Source: Pedobacter westerhofensis
GTDB lineage: Bacteria > Bacteroidota > Bacteroidia > Sphingobacteriales > Sphingobacteriaceae
NCBI RefSeq assembly: GCF_900182595.1
Contig: NZ_FXTN01000002.1
Span: 558,001-622,000, forward strand
Direction of reading: 5' to 3'
Length of the DNA stretch: 64,000 nucleotides
Shown: piece after piece, positions 16,600-27,207 of the stretch
Layout of the letters: the number at the start of each line of letters is the position of its first letter
Numbering within the stretch: position 1 is the first letter of the stretch
Position numbers and translations under genes: made by a program
Notes under the pieces: generated by a model
Database searches by the model: none
What the model saw: only the letters and a program-made list of their open reading frames with translations
Told to the model about the DNA's origin: nothing

Positions 16600-19500
16600 A
16601 TGAAAATAAATGCTTTTTACCCCGGTGTGTCTAAACTAAAGATATGCCCTAAACTGCTATTGATCATGAAACTTACAACTTTCATTCTCATGATAGCCCT
16701 TGTACAGGCAAGCGCTTCCGTTGTGGCGCAAAGAATAAACCTTAAACAGCGTAACCAGCCGCTTTCTGCAGCTTTAAAAAGCATCAAAAGTCAGACCGGA
16801 TATGTTTTCCTCAGCAATGATTTTGACCCGGCCACAGAAATAGTATCCGTTAACCTGAGCAACGCTACGCTTGAAGAGGCTTTATCCTCCTGTCTCAGGC
16901 CATTGGATGTTACTTATAATATTATTGATAAAACGATTCTGCTGTCTAAAAACGCGGGTTATGCCGCAAAAGCCGCTGATATTGTTGTCCGTGGTATTGT
17001 GAAGGATGAGGGTGGCGTGGCCATTCCCGGAGCGAGTGTAAGAGTAAAGGGAACACAGCTCGTAGCGGCCACAGATGTAAACGGCAGCTTCAGCATTACT
17101 GTACCTTCCCAGGCTTCGGTACTGGTGATCACCTATGTGGGATACCAGAGCAGCGAAATTACGGTAGGCACGCAGAAGACCATCGCTGTGCAGCTTAAAC
17201 CAGACAACAATGCACTGGAAGAGGTTGCCGTAGTGGGCTTTGGTGTACAGCGCAAAGTGTCGCTGATCGGTGCCCAGTCTACCATCAGCGGAACCGAACT
17301 TAAACAGCCGGTAGCAAGTGTAACACAGTCCCTGGCAGGAAGGCTTGCCGGCGTAGTAGGAGTACAGCGGAGCGGCGAGCCGGGCAGGACTACTGCTGAT
17401 ATCTTTATCCGCGGGATCGCCACTTTTGGCGGGAATTCAAGCAGTCCGCTGGTACTGGTGGACGGGGTTGAAAGATCCATTGATAACATTGATCCTGAGG
17501 ATATCGAATCCTTCACCGTACTGAAAGATGCTTCGGGCACAGCAGTATATGGTGTAAGGGGCGCAAATGGGGTGATCATCGTAAAAACCAAAGTAGGTAA
17601 AGTGGGCAAACCACAAATCCTGTTCGACTACAATGAGGGGGTGACTACCTTTACCAAGCGCCCTGAACTGGCCGATGGGATTACCTATATGAACCTCGCC
17701 AACGAGGCCAGTCTTGGCCGGGGCTTGCCGGCAGCCTATACGCAGGATTATATCAACAAAACGGCCTCGGGCGCAGATCCGCTGTTATATCCGAATGTAG
17801 ACTGGATTGATGCTCTGTTTAACAAATACAGTCATACCAGGAGGGCTAACCTGAATGCTTCGGGCGGGGTAGATAACGCTCAGTATTATGTTTCCCTGGC
17901 CTATTACAACGAAACGGGCTACCTCAAAACTGACGACCTTTCCCAGTACAATTCAGACCTGAATTTTAAACGCTATAATTTTACGAGCAACCTGAACCTT
18001 AAATTAACAGGGACTACAAAGTTAGATCTGGGTATCCAGGGCTATGTTTCTACCGGAAACTACCCCTCGATCAACACGGCAGATATATTCCGTTCTGCGC
18101 TGGACGCTTCACCGGTAGCTTATCCGATCATGTATCCCGGTGGATTTGTTCCCGGGCAATCCTCCAACGGAGGATTCAGGAATCCCTATGCAGATTTAAC
18201 CACCCGTGGCTACAGAACAGAATTTGAGAGTTTGCTCAACACAAATTTAAGGCTCACACAGGACCTGAAGTTTATCACCGAAGGGCTGACTGCAACAGCC
18301 ATGCTGGCATTTGATTCAAAAAACAGCAACGATGTAAACCGGTCTAAACGCCAGAGCACCTTCTTCCCGGTAAATGTACCGGGCACGGATTCACCTTATA
18401 AACCGGATGGGACACTAAACCTGCAGCAAACTTATACCAGCACGCAGAATTATCTGGGATATGATCCTTCAAGAGATGGTAACCGCCAGTTTTATAATGA
18501 GGCGGCGGTGAATTACGACCGGACTTATGGAAAACACCGCCTTGGCGGATTGGTGCTGGGTTATTCGATCGATCAGACTTATCCTTTTGCAGGAGATTTT
18601 ACTTCTTCTATTCCTTTCCGGCAGATCGGCCTTGCCGCCCGTACCACCTATTCCTATGATGACAGATATTTTGCAGAGCTGAACATCGGCTATAATGGTA
18701 CCGAGTTGTTCTCACCACAGAACAGGTATGGCACATTCCCCGCATTTGGCGTAGGCTGGGTGCCTTCCAATGAGGAGTTCTTTAAGCCTTTAAAAAATGT
18801 CATCAATTTCCTGAAATTCAGGTATTCTGACGGGAAAACCGGGATTGGCAGGATTGCAAATTCCAGTCTTGTAGGACGGCGCTTTGCCTACCTTACCCTC
18901 GTATCTGACGGGGCTACGGGATACCAGCTGGGCAAGAATTTCAATAACCCGGGCGGTATCCAGGTAAGCGATTATGGTGTGGATATCCGCTGGGCTGAAT
19001 CGCGCAAGCAGGACCTGGGCATGGAGATCAAGACGCTGAACAACAACCTGAGCCTGATCGTGGATCTTTTTAAGGAGAACAGAACAGGGATCTTCCTGCA
19101 GCGGCAGTCCATTCCGGGTTATGTGGGACTGGTATCGCAGCCATACGGAAACCTTGGTATCGTAGATAACCGGGGCATTGACCTTACTTTAGATTATAAT
19201 GCCAAACTGGGGCAGGTAGACGTAGGTTTTCACGGAACCTTCACCTATACCAGGGATAAACTGATTGAAGATGACCTGCCTCCGCAGCCTTATCCATGGC
19301 TGAACCACCGGGGCAATAACATCCTGGCAAGATATGGCTATCAGGCACTGGGACTGTTTAGCAGTCAGGCAGAAATTGACGCCAGTCCGGTTCCCGGATC
19401 AAAATCACTCATTAAACCGGGGGATATCAAATATGCCGACCTGAACGGGGATGGACTGATCAACTCCTTTGACCAGACCAAGATCGGACGAGGCGATGTG

Positions 19501-20010
19501 CCCAATAAAGTTTACGGGTTTGGGTTTAATGTAGGATACAAGGGCTTTGGGCTCAGCACTTTCTTCCAGGGGATCAGCGGTGCTGATATCGCCCTCGGCG
19601 GATCTGCCATACAGCCCTTTAACGGTAACGGCGGGCTGAGCAATGCCTATGCGATTATTTCAGACCGCTGGACACCGGAAAATCCACGGCAGGATGCCTT
19701 TTATCCGCGTTTAGCCTTTGGGCAGGACCAGAATTTCAATAATACACAGAACAGTTCGTGGTGGATCAAAAAAGTAGATTTTATCCGCCTGAAATCGGCA
19801 CAGCTGAGCTATAACCTGCCAAAAGACCTTTCAAAAAAACTGCATGTGGGCAACACGGCAATCTACCTGATCGGGGCCAATCTGTTTACCTGGAGCGGCT
19901 TCAAACTTTGGGACCCTGAACTGAATACCAATAACAGCAACAATACCGCTGATGGTTCCAAATATCCGATCAATGCTACCCTGTCACTCGGTCTCAATGT
20001 TAAATTTTAA
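16600..20010 (+). CDS. SusC/RagA TonB-linked outer-membrane transporter with STN domain
   Basis: The 1136-aa TonB-dependent glycan importer has a signal peptide with a core at about residues 23-43 ending VVAQ, a secretin/TonB short N-terminal (STN) domain (about 50-115), a carboxypeptidase-regulatory-like domain (about 130-205), a plug with LVDGVERSIDNIDPEDIESF and VLKDASGTAVYGVRGANG, and a barrel ending LNVKF. The STN domain marks it as a signalling transporter that works with the FecR/ECF pair upstream. Its stop is 10 bp from the SusD start. Together they form the outer-membrane bed-and-lid importer. The GH92 downstream suggests an alpha-mannose-containing glycan. Confidence 0.95.
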   Translation: MKINAFYPGVSKLKICPKLLLIMKLTTFILMIALVQASASVVAQRINLKQRNQPLSAALKSIKSQTGYVFLSNDFDPATEIVSVNLSNATLEEALSSCLRPLDVTYNIIDKTILLSKNAGYAAKAADIVVRGIVKDEGGVAIPGASVRVKGTQLVAATDVNGSFSITVPSQASVLVITYVGYQSSEITVGTQKTIAVQLKPDNNALEEVAVVGFGVQRKVSLIGAQSTISGTELKQPVASVTQSLAGRLAGVVGVQRSGEPGRTTADIFIRGIATFGGNSSSPLVLVDGVERSIDNIDPEDIESFTVLKDASGTAVYGVRGANGVIIVKTKVGKVGKPQILFDYNEGVTTFTKRPELADGITYMNLANEASLGRGLPAAYTQDYINKTASGADPLLYPNVDWIDALFNKYSHTRRANLNASGGVDNAQYYVSLAYYNETGYLKTDDLSQYNSDLNFKRYNFTSNLNLKLTGTTKLDLGIQGYVSTGNYPSINTADIFRSALDASPVAYPIMYPGGFVPGQSSNGGFRNPYADLTTRGYRTEFESLLNTNLRLTQDLKFITEGLTATAMLAFDSKNSNDVNRSKRQSTFFPVNVPGTDSPYKPDGTLNLQQTYTSTQNYLGYDPSRDGNRQFYNEAAVNYDRTYGKHRLGGLVLGYSIDQTYPFAGDFTSSIPFRQIGLAARTTYSYDDRYFAELNIGYNGTELFSPQNRYGTFPAFGVGWVPSNEEFFKPLKNVINFLKFRYSDGKTGIGRIANSSLVGRRFAYLTLVSDGATGYQLGKNFNNPGGIQVSDYGVDIRWAESRKQDLGMEIKTLNNNLSLIVDLFKENRTGIFLQRQSIPGYVGLVSQPYGNLGIVDNRGIDLTLDYNAKLGQVDVGFHGTFTYTRDKLIEDDLPPQPYPWLNHRGNNILARYGYQALGLFSSQAEIDASPVPGSKSLIKPGDIKYADLNGDGLINSFDQTKIGRGDVPNKVYGFGFNVGYKGFGLSTFFQGISGADIALGGSAIQPFNGNGGLSNAYAIISDRWTPENPRQDAFYPRLAFGQDQNFNNTQNSSWWIKKVDFIRLKSAQLSYNLPKDLSKKLHVGNTAIYLIGANLFTWSGFKLWDPELNTNNSNNTADGSKYPINATLSLGLNVKF

Positions 20011-20020
20011 TGCTACTGAT

Positions 20021-21832
20021 ATGAAAAGATATATTTATACCGCTGTAATACTGTGCCTCACTGTGGCAACTTCCTGTAAAAAGGGATTTCTGGATCAGGT
20101 TCCTGATGACAGGTTAACCCTTGATCAAACCTTTACCACGCGTGCTACCGCGGAGAAGTTCCTCAATAATGTATATTCCAGTGTCCCTGATGAATTTGGG
20201 CAGAGGAACCCTGCGGGCGAGTCCAATGCAGGGATGTGGACCGGCGGATCTGACGAAGCCGAATTCCTCTGGAGTTTTGTACAAAGCAACAGCATGAACC
20301 TGGGCAACTGGGATTCAAACTCAGGGTTTGTGAGCGGGTACTGGAACAATTTCTATAAGTCCATCCGCTCTGCCAGTTTCTTTATGGCCAATATTGATAA
20401 GGTGAACCAGGATATTACCCCGGCGATCATCACCCAGTACAAGGCTGAAGCGCGCGCACTGAGGGCCATCTATTACTTTTACCTGGTACGTTTATACGGG
20501 CCGGTGGTGATCCTTGGTGAAAATGTGATTGAGCCTGACGCCCCCGCAGACAGCTTCCGTTTGCCCCGTAATACCTTTGATGAGTGTATCAGCTATATCA
20601 CTACTGAGCTGCAGGCTGCTGCTGCGGACCTGCCGGTTGTTCCTGTGAATGACAATAATTACGGTCGTATCACCAAAGGCATAGCCATGGCTTTCAGGGC
20701 ACAGGCACTGCTGTTAAATGCCAGTCCGCTTTATAACGGAAACAGTGATCTCTCTTCGCTGCAGAATAAAGATGGCAAACAACTGCTGAGCAGCACCTTT
20801 GATGCCAGCAAATGGAAGAAAGCCAGTGATGCGTATAAAGAATACCTTGCCCAGTTTGGCAGTACCTACAGCCTGTACAAAGAAAGCAATGCAGACCCTG
20901 CACTGGCTGCTTACCTGTCCTGCAGAAATGTTTTCCTGGTACAATGGAATTCGGAGGTAATCTTTGCACGCCCCGGCTCTTCGATCGGGCCGCGCCAGTA
21001 TGAAATGACACCCTATCACAGCGGCTTTAACTCGGATTCCCGTGCCTCGGGAGCACTGGGTGCCACACAGGTGCAGGTAGATGCGTTTTTTATGGCCAAC
21101 GGTAAAAGCATTGATGATGCTTCATCAGGTTATGTGACCTCGGGTTATACAGATTATAAACCAGTTGGTGCGCCTGAAGCGAGAAGCACGTATAACCAGT
21201 GGGTGAACCGCGAGCCACGCTTTTATGTAAATATTACCTACGACAACAGCATCTGGTTAAACGTAAACAATGGTTTGATTACCACAAGATTGTACAATAC
21301 CGGTAACTCAGGTAAAAAAACAGGGGGAGGTGATTATTGCCCTACCGGATATGTAGTGCGCAAGGCGATGGGACTGGGCAAATGGGACGAAAACAACCGC
21401 CCGGTGATACTGTACCGACTGGCTAATGTTTACCTGGATTATGCGGAGGCCCTGAATGAATCCACTCCGGGTGATCCGGATATCCTCAGGTATCTGAACC
21501 TGATCCGGGAAAGGGCAGGTATCCCGCAATACGGTTCGGCAGGTCTTTCTGCTCCGGGCGACCAGGCGGCCATGCGTTTGGCGATCAGGAAAGAACGCAG
21601 GGTAGAACTATGCTTTGAGAACGTTCGTTTTTTTGATACACGCCGCTGGAAAATTGCCGAGCAAACGGATAACGGCCCCATCACAGGCTTAAATATCGGT
21701 GCCGATCTGCCGGATTTTTTACAGGTTGTACCATTTGAAACAAGGGTTTTCAATAAACGACATTATTTATTTCCAATCCCGTCAAAAGATGTAAATTCAG
21801 ATAATCTTTTGGTTCAGAATCCTGGCTGGTAA
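20021..21832 (+). CDS. SusD/RagB glycan-binding lipoprotein
   Basis: The 603-aa surface lipoprotein has a lipobox (TVATSC, Cys at residue 19) followed by KKGFLDQVPDD, the typical SusD opening. TPR-like helices (YKAEARALRAIYYFYLVRLYG region, shortened) and the C-terminal RKERRVELCFENVRFFDTRRW block and final YLFPIPSKDVNSD identify the SusD_RagB/SusD-like_3 architecture. It caps the SusC channel and delivers glycan. ATG 20021 was chosen over the ORF start at 19952, which overlaps susC. It is the second gene of the SusC-SusD-GH92 unit. Confidence 0.95.
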   Translation: MKRYIYTAVILCLTVATSCKKGFLDQVPDDRLTLDQTFTTRATAEKFLNNVYSSVPDEFGQRNPAGESNAGMWTGGSDEAEFLWSFVQSNSMNLGNWDSNSGFVSGYWNNFYKSIRSASFFMANIDKVNQDITPAIITQYKAEARALRAIYYFYLVRLYGPVVILGENVIEPDAPADSFRLPRNTFDECISYITTELQAAAADLPVVPVNDNNYGRITKGIAMAFRAQALLLNASPLYNGNSDLSSLQNKDGKQLLSSTFDASKWKKASDAYKEYLAQFGSTYSLYKESNADPALAAYLSCRNVFLVQWNSEVIFARPGSSIGPRQYEMTPYHSGFNSDSRASGALGATQVQVDAFFMANGKSIDDASSGYVTSGYTDYKPVGAPEARSTYNQWVNREPRFYVNITYDNSIWLNVNNGLITTRLYNTGNSGKKTGGGDYCPTGYVVRKAMGLGKWDENNRPVILYRLANVYLDYAEALNESTPGDPDILRYLNLIRERAGIPQYGSAGLSAPGDQAAMRLAIRKERRVELCFENVRFFDTRRWKIAEQTDNGPITGLNIGADLPDFLQVVPFETRVFNKRHYLFPIPSKDVNSDNLLVQNPGW

Positions 21833-21859
21833 GATTTAACCTGCCTTAAATACAGATAT

Positions 21860-24136
21860 ATGCTAACGAAACTCAAGCCGGTCATTTTTATCATGTTATA
21901 CAGTTCTGCTGCCTTTGCCCAGCAAAAAGATCTGGTAAGCTACGTCAATACCCTGCAGGGCACAAACTCCCGGCACGAACTGACCAGGGGCAATACTTAT
22001 CCGACTACTGCACTGCCTTTTGGTATGCATACCTGGAGTCCTCAAACCGGAAAAAACGGGGATGGCTGGAAGTACCAGTACCACAAAGATCGTATCCGTG
22101 GCTTTCAGCAGGCACATCAGTGCAGTTCATGGACGCGGGATTACGCGGTATTTTCCTTTATGCCAATGACAGATCAGCTCACTGTAAATGAGAATGAACG
22201 TGAAGCGCAATTCAGCCATGCTGATGAAACCGCGAAACCCAATTATTATAAAGTGCGTTTTGCAAATCAGATCACAACGGAGATCTCTCCTTCAGAACGC
22301 GGGGCTCATCTGCGTTTCAGCTATCCCAAAGGCAAGAAAAGCTTTCTGGTGCTGGATGGTTATACAGGGCTCAGCGGTGTGCAGATCTATCCTGCGGAGC
22401 ATAAGATCAGCGGCTATGTACATAATGGCGAAGGTTTTAAAAAAGGTTTCCGGAATTTCTTTGTTGCTGTATTTGACCAGCCTTTTAAATCTTTCGGAAC
22501 CTGGGAAAACCGAAAGAATACGGTGCAGGAAAAAGCCCTTGCCGCCGAAGGGGAGGGGAAAGGTGCTTACATTGAGTTTGAGGCAGGAGTCAGAGTACAG
22601 GTAAAAGTAGCTTCTTCCTATATCAGTGATGAACAGGCGGCACTTAATCTAAGCACTGAGCTGGGCAAGGATCAAACGCTGGAAGACACCAAAGCAAAAG
22701 CCGCAGCCGTCTGGAACCGGTCGCTTGGAAAGATCCTTGTTGAAGGAGGATCTGAAGAAGATAAAGCTACTTTCTATTCCTGTTTTTTTAGGGCAAGCCT
22801 GTTTTCAAGGAAATTTTATGAGCTGGGCAAGGACGGGAAACCGTATTATTTCAGTCCCTATGATGCCAAAATACACGATGGGTATATGTTTACGGATACA
22901 GGCTTCTGGGATACCTTCAGGGCCCAGTTCCCGCTGAACACTCTCTTGCAGCCAGAAATGCATGGCCGGTATATGAATGCCCTGCTGGATGCCTACCAGC
23001 AATGCGGCTGGCTGCCCTCCTGGTCGTTCCCAAGTGAGGCAGGTAGTATGATTGGCAATCATGCAATATCCTTACTGGCGGATGCCTGGGCAAAAGGTAT
23101 CCATACTTTTGATCCTGAATTGGCGCTAAAAGCGTATTTGCATGAAGCTAAAAATAAAGGTCCATGGGGCCCGGCTAACGGTCGCGACGGATGGAAGGAA
23201 TACGATGCACTGGGATATGTGCCTTATCCGCAGTTCCGGGAAGCTACGGCAAAAACCCTGGAATATGCCTATGATGATTTCTGCGGATACCACCTGGCTC
23301 AAATGACGGGGAAACCTGGTTATGCAGAGATTTTTAAAAAGCCGATGTATAATTATAAAAATGTATACGATCCTTCAACAAGGTTTATGCGCGGGAAAGA
23401 TGCCGCAGGCAACTGGGCTCCCGGTTTTGATCCTGTAGAGTGGGGCGGCCCTTTTACTGAAGGCAATGCATGGCACTGGCAGTGGTCTGTATTCCAGGAT
23501 ATCCATGGCCTGATCGGTTTGATGGGCGGCAATGCCAACTTTACCGCAAAACTGGATTCTGTTTTTTCTGAGCCCAGCAGGGTAAATGTTGGGAGTTACA
23601 GGGGCATGATCCATGAAATGACAGAGATGGTGATGGCCAATATGGGGCAGTATGCGCATGGGAACCAGCCGATACAACACATGGCATACCTGTATACCTA
23701 TGCAGGGCAGCCCTGGAAAACACAGTTTCATACGCGGGAGATCATGAGCAGATTGTACAACGCTACCGAGAATGGCTATCCGGGCGATGAAGATCAGGGG
23801 CAGACCAGTTCATGGTATGTGCTGAGTGCAATGGGGATCTATAGCGTTACCCCGGGAACAGATCAGTATGTGCTGGGAAGCCCGGTCTTTAAGAAGATCA
23901 CGCTGAACCTGGAAAACGGTAAAAAGTTTATCATTGAAGCCCCCTCCAACAGCAGGGAAAATGTATATATCAAAGCTGCAACCTTAAACGGAAAGGCTTT
24001 TACGCACAATTACATTACACATGGAGATATTGTTAATGGGGGAACGTTGAAGCTGGAAATGACGGCGCAGCCAGCGCTTAAGCGCGGACTGGCTGAAAAT
24101 GATAAACCATTTTCACTTAGCGATCCTGCTCAGTAA
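21860..24136 (+). CDS. Glycoside hydrolase family 92 alpha-mannosidase
   Basis: The 758-aa exported enzyme (signal peptide ending AAFAQQ) has the GH92 N-terminal beta-sandwich (NTLQGTNS, GNTYPTTALPFGM) and the (alpha/alpha)6 catalytic part with GPWGPANGRDG, EGNAWHWQWSVFQD, HGNQPIQHMAYLY, GYPGDEDQGQTSSWYVLSAMG and SPVFKKITLNL, several of which are family hallmarks. GH92 enzymes are calcium-dependent exo-acting alpha-mannosidases that trim N-glycans or fungal mannan. It starts 27 bp after susD and ends the locus before a terminator. The preferred linkage cannot be told from the sequence. Confidence 0.93.
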   Translation: MLTKLKPVIFIMLYSSAAFAQQKDLVSYVNTLQGTNSRHELTRGNTYPTTALPFGMHTWSPQTGKNGDGWKYQYHKDRIRGFQQAHQCSSWTRDYAVFSFMPMTDQLTVNENEREAQFSHADETAKPNYYKVRFANQITTEISPSERGAHLRFSYPKGKKSFLVLDGYTGLSGVQIYPAEHKISGYVHNGEGFKKGFRNFFVAVFDQPFKSFGTWENRKNTVQEKALAAEGEGKGAYIEFEAGVRVQVKVASSYISDEQAALNLSTELGKDQTLEDTKAKAAAVWNRSLGKILVEGGSEEDKATFYSCFFRASLFSRKFYELGKDGKPYYFSPYDAKIHDGYMFTDTGFWDTFRAQFPLNTLLQPEMHGRYMNALLDAYQQCGWLPSWSFPSEAGSMIGNHAISLLADAWAKGIHTFDPELALKAYLHEAKNKGPWGPANGRDGWKEYDALGYVPYPQFREATAKTLEYAYDDFCGYHLAQMTGKPGYAEIFKKPMYNYKNVYDPSTRFMRGKDAAGNWAPGFDPVEWGGPFTEGNAWHWQWSVFQDIHGLIGLMGGNANFTAKLDSVFSEPSRVNVGSYRGMIHEMTEMVMANMGQYAHGNQPIQHMAYLYTYAGQPWKTQFHTREIMSRLYNATENGYPGDEDQGQTSSWYVLSAMGIYSVTPGTDQYVLGSPVFKKITLNLENGKKFIIEAPSNSRENVYIKAATLNGKAFTHNYITHGDIVNGGTLKLEMTAQPALKRGLAENDKPFSLSDPAQ

Positions 24137-24164
24137 GACAATATTTGAGGACCAGGTTATATCA

Positions 24165-24195
24165 GAGGGTGTACCATAAACTTATGTGCACCCTC
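24165..24195 (+). terminator. Terminator closing the SusCD-GH92 locus
   Basis: GAGGGTG-(T)AC-CATAA pairs with TTATGTGCACCCTC, followed by ATTTTAT. It sits 28 bp after the GH92 stop. Confidence 0.75.
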
Positions 24196-24317
24196 ATTTT
24201 ATCTTTAACTTTTGCCCCAATCATGCGCAATTTGAATGATGAGTTACAACACCTTGAATCATCAGCTACGAGAGGTTCATATTTCAATTATGAGCTGTTT
24301 TTTTGACAAATATTCAT

Positions 24318-25928
24318 TTATTGCCTGTCTGAGATCTTTACCTCAGCAATATCAACCTGCATTTCTTCGCTCCGTATTGCTTCATCAGAGTAGTTCTTTT
24401 CCTTTCGAATATGGAAAAGTTCAGAACGTTGCACATGATAAATGTCTTTGAGTACACGCTTGTAAACATGTAGTTCCTGTTGATCTCTTACGGCACAATC
24501 CATACAGTCCAGTTTCAGATGATTATGCTTCAGATGATTTTCAAGATCGACTTTTACTCCCAGCAACAGTGCATTCTGTTCCAGTTCAGCCTGATGTTTA
24601 TCCTCGAGCTGTTTCAGCGCCACTTTTGTTAGCCTTAACCGAATTTCTGTTTCCTGCTGCTCTTCCGGCATCATTGGGTCTATTTCTTTAATTTTCAATG
24701 CCTTAATAATAAATGGCAAGGTCAGGCCCTGGAAAACCAGCGTAACGAGTATGACCACGAAGGTGATGAAGATAATCAGGTTTCTTTCCGGCATCGGCTG
24801 TCCGTTATCCAGCGTAAGCGGAAGTGAAAGCGCTGCAACAAGAGAAACCACACCACGCATCCCGGCCCAGCCGATTACAAAAACGCCTTTCCATCCCGGC
24901 GGTGCTTCATTCTTACGCACTTTTTTAAACAGCCAGCGGGGAATAAAGGTACCCGGATAAATCCAAATCAGCCTGATGAGGATCACAAGCGCACTGACCA
25001 GTAAGCCATATGTCCAGGCTTGTGCAAGGGAGTAATCACCAAGCCCTGCTACAATTGTGGGCAATCCAAGGCCGATCATTACAAAGACCAGTCCGTTGAG
25101 AATAATGGAAAGGGTGGCCCAGACATTGATGGTCTGCAGGCGGCTCTGGCCGTCTGAAAAGATTTCGTGAGAGCGATAGGAAAGAAAGAGTCCCCCGCTA
25201 ACCACGGCCATTACGCCTGAAAAATGAAATTCCTCTGCTGCCAGGTACATCAGATAGGGCGAGATGATGGTAAAAGCAGAATCTATACTTGCTGTGGTTG
25301 GTAAGAAGCGGTGAATCAGATAAACGATATGTGCGACCACCAAACCTACCACTATTCCCATGACCGTCACCGTGACAAAACTGATGGCTGCTTCCTGAAA
25401 AGAAAAACCACCGGCAGTGACCACCGCCGCCAGTGCAAAACGGAATACAGTTAAACTTGATGCGTCATTTACAAGGCTTTCTCCTTCCAGAATGGTTGTA
25501 ATGCGTTTAGGTACCTTTATTCCTTTCAACACCGAGGATGCCGCTATGGCATCAGGAGGGGAGATGATGCCGCCCAGCAGGAATCCTGTTGCCAGGGTAA
25601 AACCGGGAATAAAGCTTGAAGTCAGGTATGCTACAACAGTAGAGGTGAAAAATACCAGTCCAAATGCAAGCAGCGCAATTGGTCTTTTCCATTTCCAGAA
25701 GTCATTCCAGGAGGTCCACCAGGCTGCTTCATACAATAAAGGCGGCAGGAAAATCAGGAAGATCAGGTCCAGCTCTATATTGATAACCGGCATGCCGGGA
25801 ATGAAACTGATGGCAAGACCGGCAAGCACCAGAAATATGGGATATGCGATCTTCACACGACGTGCCAGCAGGATCAGTAAAAATGCAGCCGAAAGAAGCA
25901 AGAGATATTGTAAAAGTCTGTAGTGCAT
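24318..25928 (-). CDS. Na+/H+ antiporter (CPA1 family)
   Basis: The 536-aa inner-membrane protein has about 12 hydrophobic segments in residues 1-405 and the CPA1 signatures LLYEAAWW, GGIISPPDAIAASSVLKG (the PDA/SPPD pore motif), ESLVNDASSL (the conserved ND) and WAGMRGVVSLVAALSLP. It exchanges sodium or potassium for protons in pH and salt homeostasis. The cytoplasmic tail (about 410-536) is hydrophilic, predicted helical, and carries a CMDC pair, unusual enough to note as a possible regulatory tail. It is a single gene on the minus strand. Confidence 0.92.
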   Translation of the reverse strand: MHYRLLQYLLLLSAAFLLILLARRVKIAYPIFLVLAGLAISFIPGMPVINIELDLIFLIFLPPLLYEAAWWTSWNDFWKWKRPIALLAFGLVFFTSTVVAYLTSSFIPGFTLATGFLLGGIISPPDAIAASSVLKGIKVPKRITTILEGESLVNDASSLTVFRFALAAVVTAGGFSFQEAAISFVTVTVMGIVVGLVVAHIVYLIHRFLPTTASIDSAFTIISPYLMYLAAEEFHFSGVMAVVSGGLFLSYRSHEIFSDGQSRLQTINVWATLSIILNGLVFVMIGLGLPTIVAGLGDYSLAQAWTYGLLVSALVILIRLIWIYPGTFIPRWLFKKVRKNEAPPGWKGVFVIGWAGMRGVVSLVAALSLPLTLDNGQPMPERNLIIFITFVVILVTLVFQGLTLPFIIKALKIKEIDPMMPEEQQETEIRLRLTKVALKQLEDKHQAELEQNALLLGVKVDLENHLKHNHLKLDCMDCAVRDQQELHVYKRVLKDIYHVQRSELFHIRKEKNYSDEAIRSEEMQVDIAEVKISDRQ

Positions 25929-26092
25929 ATGATATTTAAGCTAATGCCGGATAGGATGAAATGGTATACTTATTCAACTTTCAGGCCATTGGTTATTCCG
26001 TTAATATATAATATTTTAGGGAAACAGGACAGTAACAAAAATACCGATATATCGTGATTTTACGAAGGATGAGCTGGAATTGTTTAGATTCT

Positions 26093-27064
26093 TCAATTGC
26101 TCAGTAGAATTATTTTCCCTGTGTGACTGCCTTCTTCCAGCGATCTGTGCGCATCCGCTGCCCGCGCTAAAGGAAATGTCTTGTAGATTACGGGTTTGAA
26201 CTTGCCGCCGTTCATTAAAGGCCAAACCTTTTCGAGTATGGCCGACGTCAGGGCTTTTTTAAATGCATAATCTCTGCTTCTTAGCGTACTACCCGTAACG
26301 GTTAGCCTTTTGGTCATCACTTGAGTAATATTTAAGGGCACGTTTTTACCGCCGACGGAATTGATATACACCAACCTTCCCTCCGGGCGAAGTATATTGA
26401 TATTTTTTGCGAAATAATCCCCGCCAATCATATCTAATATTACGTCGACGCCTTCATCCTTTAATATTTCTTCAAAATCGGAGCTTTTGTAATTTACATA
26501 TGCATCTGCACCAAGGTTGATACATTGTGTGCCTTTTTCTTCAGAACCTACTGTGACCCATACTTTAGCACCAAACAATTTGGCAAGCTGTATGGCTGTG
26601 ATGCCTATGCCACTGTTTCCCCCATGTATGAGCAGGGTATCACCTGGCTTCAGGCTTCCCCGCTCAAAAATATTTGACCATACTGTAAATACAGTTTCCG
26701 GCAGGCTGGCTGCTTCTGCAAAGGAGAAATTAACAGGAACCGGCAAGCATTGCCCTTCTTTTACGGCCACATATTCAGCATAACCTCCACCGGCAATCAG
26801 GGCACATACATGGTCGCCCTCTTTCCATAGTGTAACTTCAGGTCCGCATTTTTCTACGATTCCAGCAACCTCCATACCCGGGATATCCTGTGGGACACCA
26901 GCCGGAGGCGGATAATTACCTTCACGTTGCGCCAGGTCGGCACGGTTAAGTCCTGCTGCTTTTACTCTGATCAAAATTTCATCTGCTGCAGGCACAGGGG
27001 TGGGATATTGCCGTAGCTCTAATACTTCTGCTGCTCCCGGACGGGAGATTACAATTGCGTTCAT
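26093..27064 (-). CDS. NAD(P)H quinone oxidoreductase, PIG3/TP53I3-like (zinc-independent MDR)
   Basis: This 323-aa medium-chain dehydrogenase/reductase has the GroES-like N-terminal half with LNRADLAQREGNYPPP, the recurring PIG3 signature, and GMEVAGIV. The Rossmann half has LIHGGNSGIGITAIQLAK for NADPH. No zinc-binding Cys/His set is visible, as in quinone reductases. It reduces quinones or reactive carbonyls in the cytoplasm. It is transcribed alone and divergent from the small Cys-rich protein at 27208. Confidence 0.92.
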   Translation of the reverse strand: MNAIVISRPGAAEVLELRQYPTPVPAADEILIRVKAAGLNRADLAQREGNYPPPAGVPQDIPGMEVAGIVEKCGPEVTLWKEGDHVCALIAGGGYAEYVAVKEGQCLPVPVNFSFAEAASLPETVFTVWSNIFERGSLKPGDTLLIHGGNSGIGITAIQLAKLFGAKVWVTVGSEEKGTQCINLGADAYVNYKSSDFEEILKDEGVDVILDMIGGDYFAKNINILRPEGRLVYINSVGGKNVPLNITQVMTKRLTVTGSTLRSRDYAFKKALTSAILEKVWPLMNGGKFKPVIYKTFPLARAADAHRSLEEGSHTGKIILLSN

Positions 27065-27207
27065 GATGGATTGCTAATAACGTGAATAAATTGCCGGGTG
27101 ATGGCGCGTTGTCAAGATAAGTTGCATCTGTACGATATCCTAATGGATTTCAGAATAATTCAAGAATAATCATTATTTTGTCTTACAATTAAAATCTTAT
27201 ACTGCTT

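Noticed and set aside
5357..24136. One single locus for pectin plus mannan
   Set aside because: The pectin-type enzymes are on both strands with their own regulators and terminators, separate from the ECF/FecR-SusCD-GH92 unit.
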